In this document: piece by piece, positions 12,014 to 12,596 of the stretch
Layout: every line of letters begins with the position of its first letter
Position numbering within the stretch: the stretch's first letter is position 1
From: a bacterium
Lineage (GTDB): Bacteria > AUK180
Direction: 5' to 3'
Length of the DNA stretch: 12,596 bases
NCBI GenBank assembly: GCA_021162505.1
Contig: JAGGYO010000269.1
Span: 1 to 12,596 of the forward strand
Translations under genes and position numbers: made by a program
Notes under the pieces: model-generated
Databases searched by the model: none
Seen by the model: only the letters and a program-made list of their open reading frames with translations
What the model was told of the DNA's origin: nothing

Positions 12014-12596
12014 ATTTCAGAAAATTTCCCCACTCATAACAATTTTTTATACGGCATTTATGTTTCCTTGTAATAATAAAAAGATCTTCGCAGTAAAGAG
12101 GGATAAAAAGTTTATTCTTTAATGCTTTATTAATAATATCCCAACCCATTTTTACTCTCTGTATTCCCTTTAATTCACATAATTTTTCAATATCAGCATC
12201 CATTTCTTTGCTTTTATAATCGAACCAGTTCATCTCTCCAAAAGTACAATTCTTATGGGAATAAAAAAGCTCGCCTAAAAAATCAGCAGGATCAAATGTA
12301 GGAGAATAGATATTCAATACCGTAGCAGGAGTTTCACTTTTTATGACCCTCTTATAAAGATCATTCCAATTATATGTGTGAAGATGAATATGAATATTCT
12401 TTTTTTTCATATTCTCTAATATTGCCTTTTCAAAAAATTCCTTCATAGTATTTGGAATATCAATATCCAAAAAAATTGGTTGACTATTATTAATATTAAG
12501 ATCACTATAACTTTTATGATCAAATGAATAGTAAGCAATATTCAATTGTTTGACCTCATATACAGCACTCATGGTATTCATATAATTATCCAAATC
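12006..12596 (-). CDS. Solute-binding protein family 5 (peptide-type), C-terminal part; 5' end outside the window
   Basis: The frame is open to the window edge. The visible 196 codons match the C-terminal lobe of oligopeptide/dipeptide-type binding proteins. KEFFEKAILENMKKKNIHIHLHTYNWNDLYKRV aligns with the usual 'iq..l..iGI.V.l...dw..y' region. YSPTFDPADFLGELFYS matches 'ypDPd.fl...f.s', and KLFIPLYCEDLFIITRK matches the 'iPLy......' stretch near the end. These proteins are periplasmic or lipid-anchored receptors delivering peptides or other small solutes to ABC permeases; no permease is seen. The overlap with the histidine kinase suggests it could be a sensing partner rather than a transport component. 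The N-terminus, signal peptide and start are not visible. Confidence 0.82.
   Translation of the reverse strand, partial: DLDNYMNTMSAVYEVKQLNIAYYSFDHKSYSDLNINNSQPIFLDIDIPNTMKEFFEKAILENMKKKNIHIHLHTYNWNDLYKRVIKSETPATVLNIYSPTFDPADFLGELFYSHKNCTFGEMNWFDYKSKEMDADIEKLCELKGIQRVKMGWDIINKALKNKLFIPLYCEDLFIITRKHKCRIKNCYEWGNFLKYD

Overview
This AT-rich window of bacterial DNA (roughly one third G+C) probably comes from an uncultured Gram-negative-like organism. The evidence is a GldA/GldF/GldG-DUF4340 export operon, good Shine-Dalgarno sites, and intergenic spaces full of REP-like palindromes, 7-base tandem repeats and short dispersed repeats. Cloacimonadota or another FCB-type candidate phylum would fit, but no rRNA or marker protein in the window settles it.

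Left third (1-3955, all minus strand): a restriction-modification and Fic island, transcribed in the order hsdS, hsdM, a four-helix-bundle (S23/Avd-like) gene, then fic, which is cut by the window start. hsdS encodes a half-size specificity subunit with one target-recognition domain. It is driven by a perfect sigma70-type promoter that ends essentially at the start codon, so its mRNA is probably leaderless. No hsdR is present in the window. The spaces between these genes hold five GTAG-headed REP-like palindromes, all pointing the same way, a 3 x 12-bp tandem repeat, and a 31-unit, indel-free 7-bp repeat tract of 217 bp. Repeat units supply the stop codons of hsdS, hsdM and the four-helix-bundle gene.

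Divergent spacer (3922-4306): the hsdS promoter, a candidate operator, a sixth REP, a short 7-bp repeat, one copy of a dispersed repeat also found at the far end of the next operon, and the promoter of the plus-strand operon.

Middle (4307-9122, plus strand): a tightly packed operon of a GldA-type ATPase, a GldF-type ABC-2 permease, a GldG-type membrane protein, a DUF4340 protein and a sugar-1-phosphate nucleotidyltransferase. The first four form a known conserved exporter-like unit of uncertain substrate. The nucleotidyltransferase overlaps the DUF4340 stop and has no ATG, GTG or TTG start that would keep its catalytic loop; the expected ATGA overlap reads ATAA.

Right third (9401-12596, minus strand): an apparent operon in the order family-5 (peptide-type) solute-binding protein (cut by the window end), sensor histidine kinase, HPP-family membrane protein, and ComB-type 2-phosphosulfolactate phosphatase. 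The first pair and the last pair overlap, so the layout suggests an extracellular-ligand sensing pair followed by an anion-transporter-like protein coupled to a sulfonate-related phosphatase. The convergent spacer 9123-9400 is almost entirely repeats.
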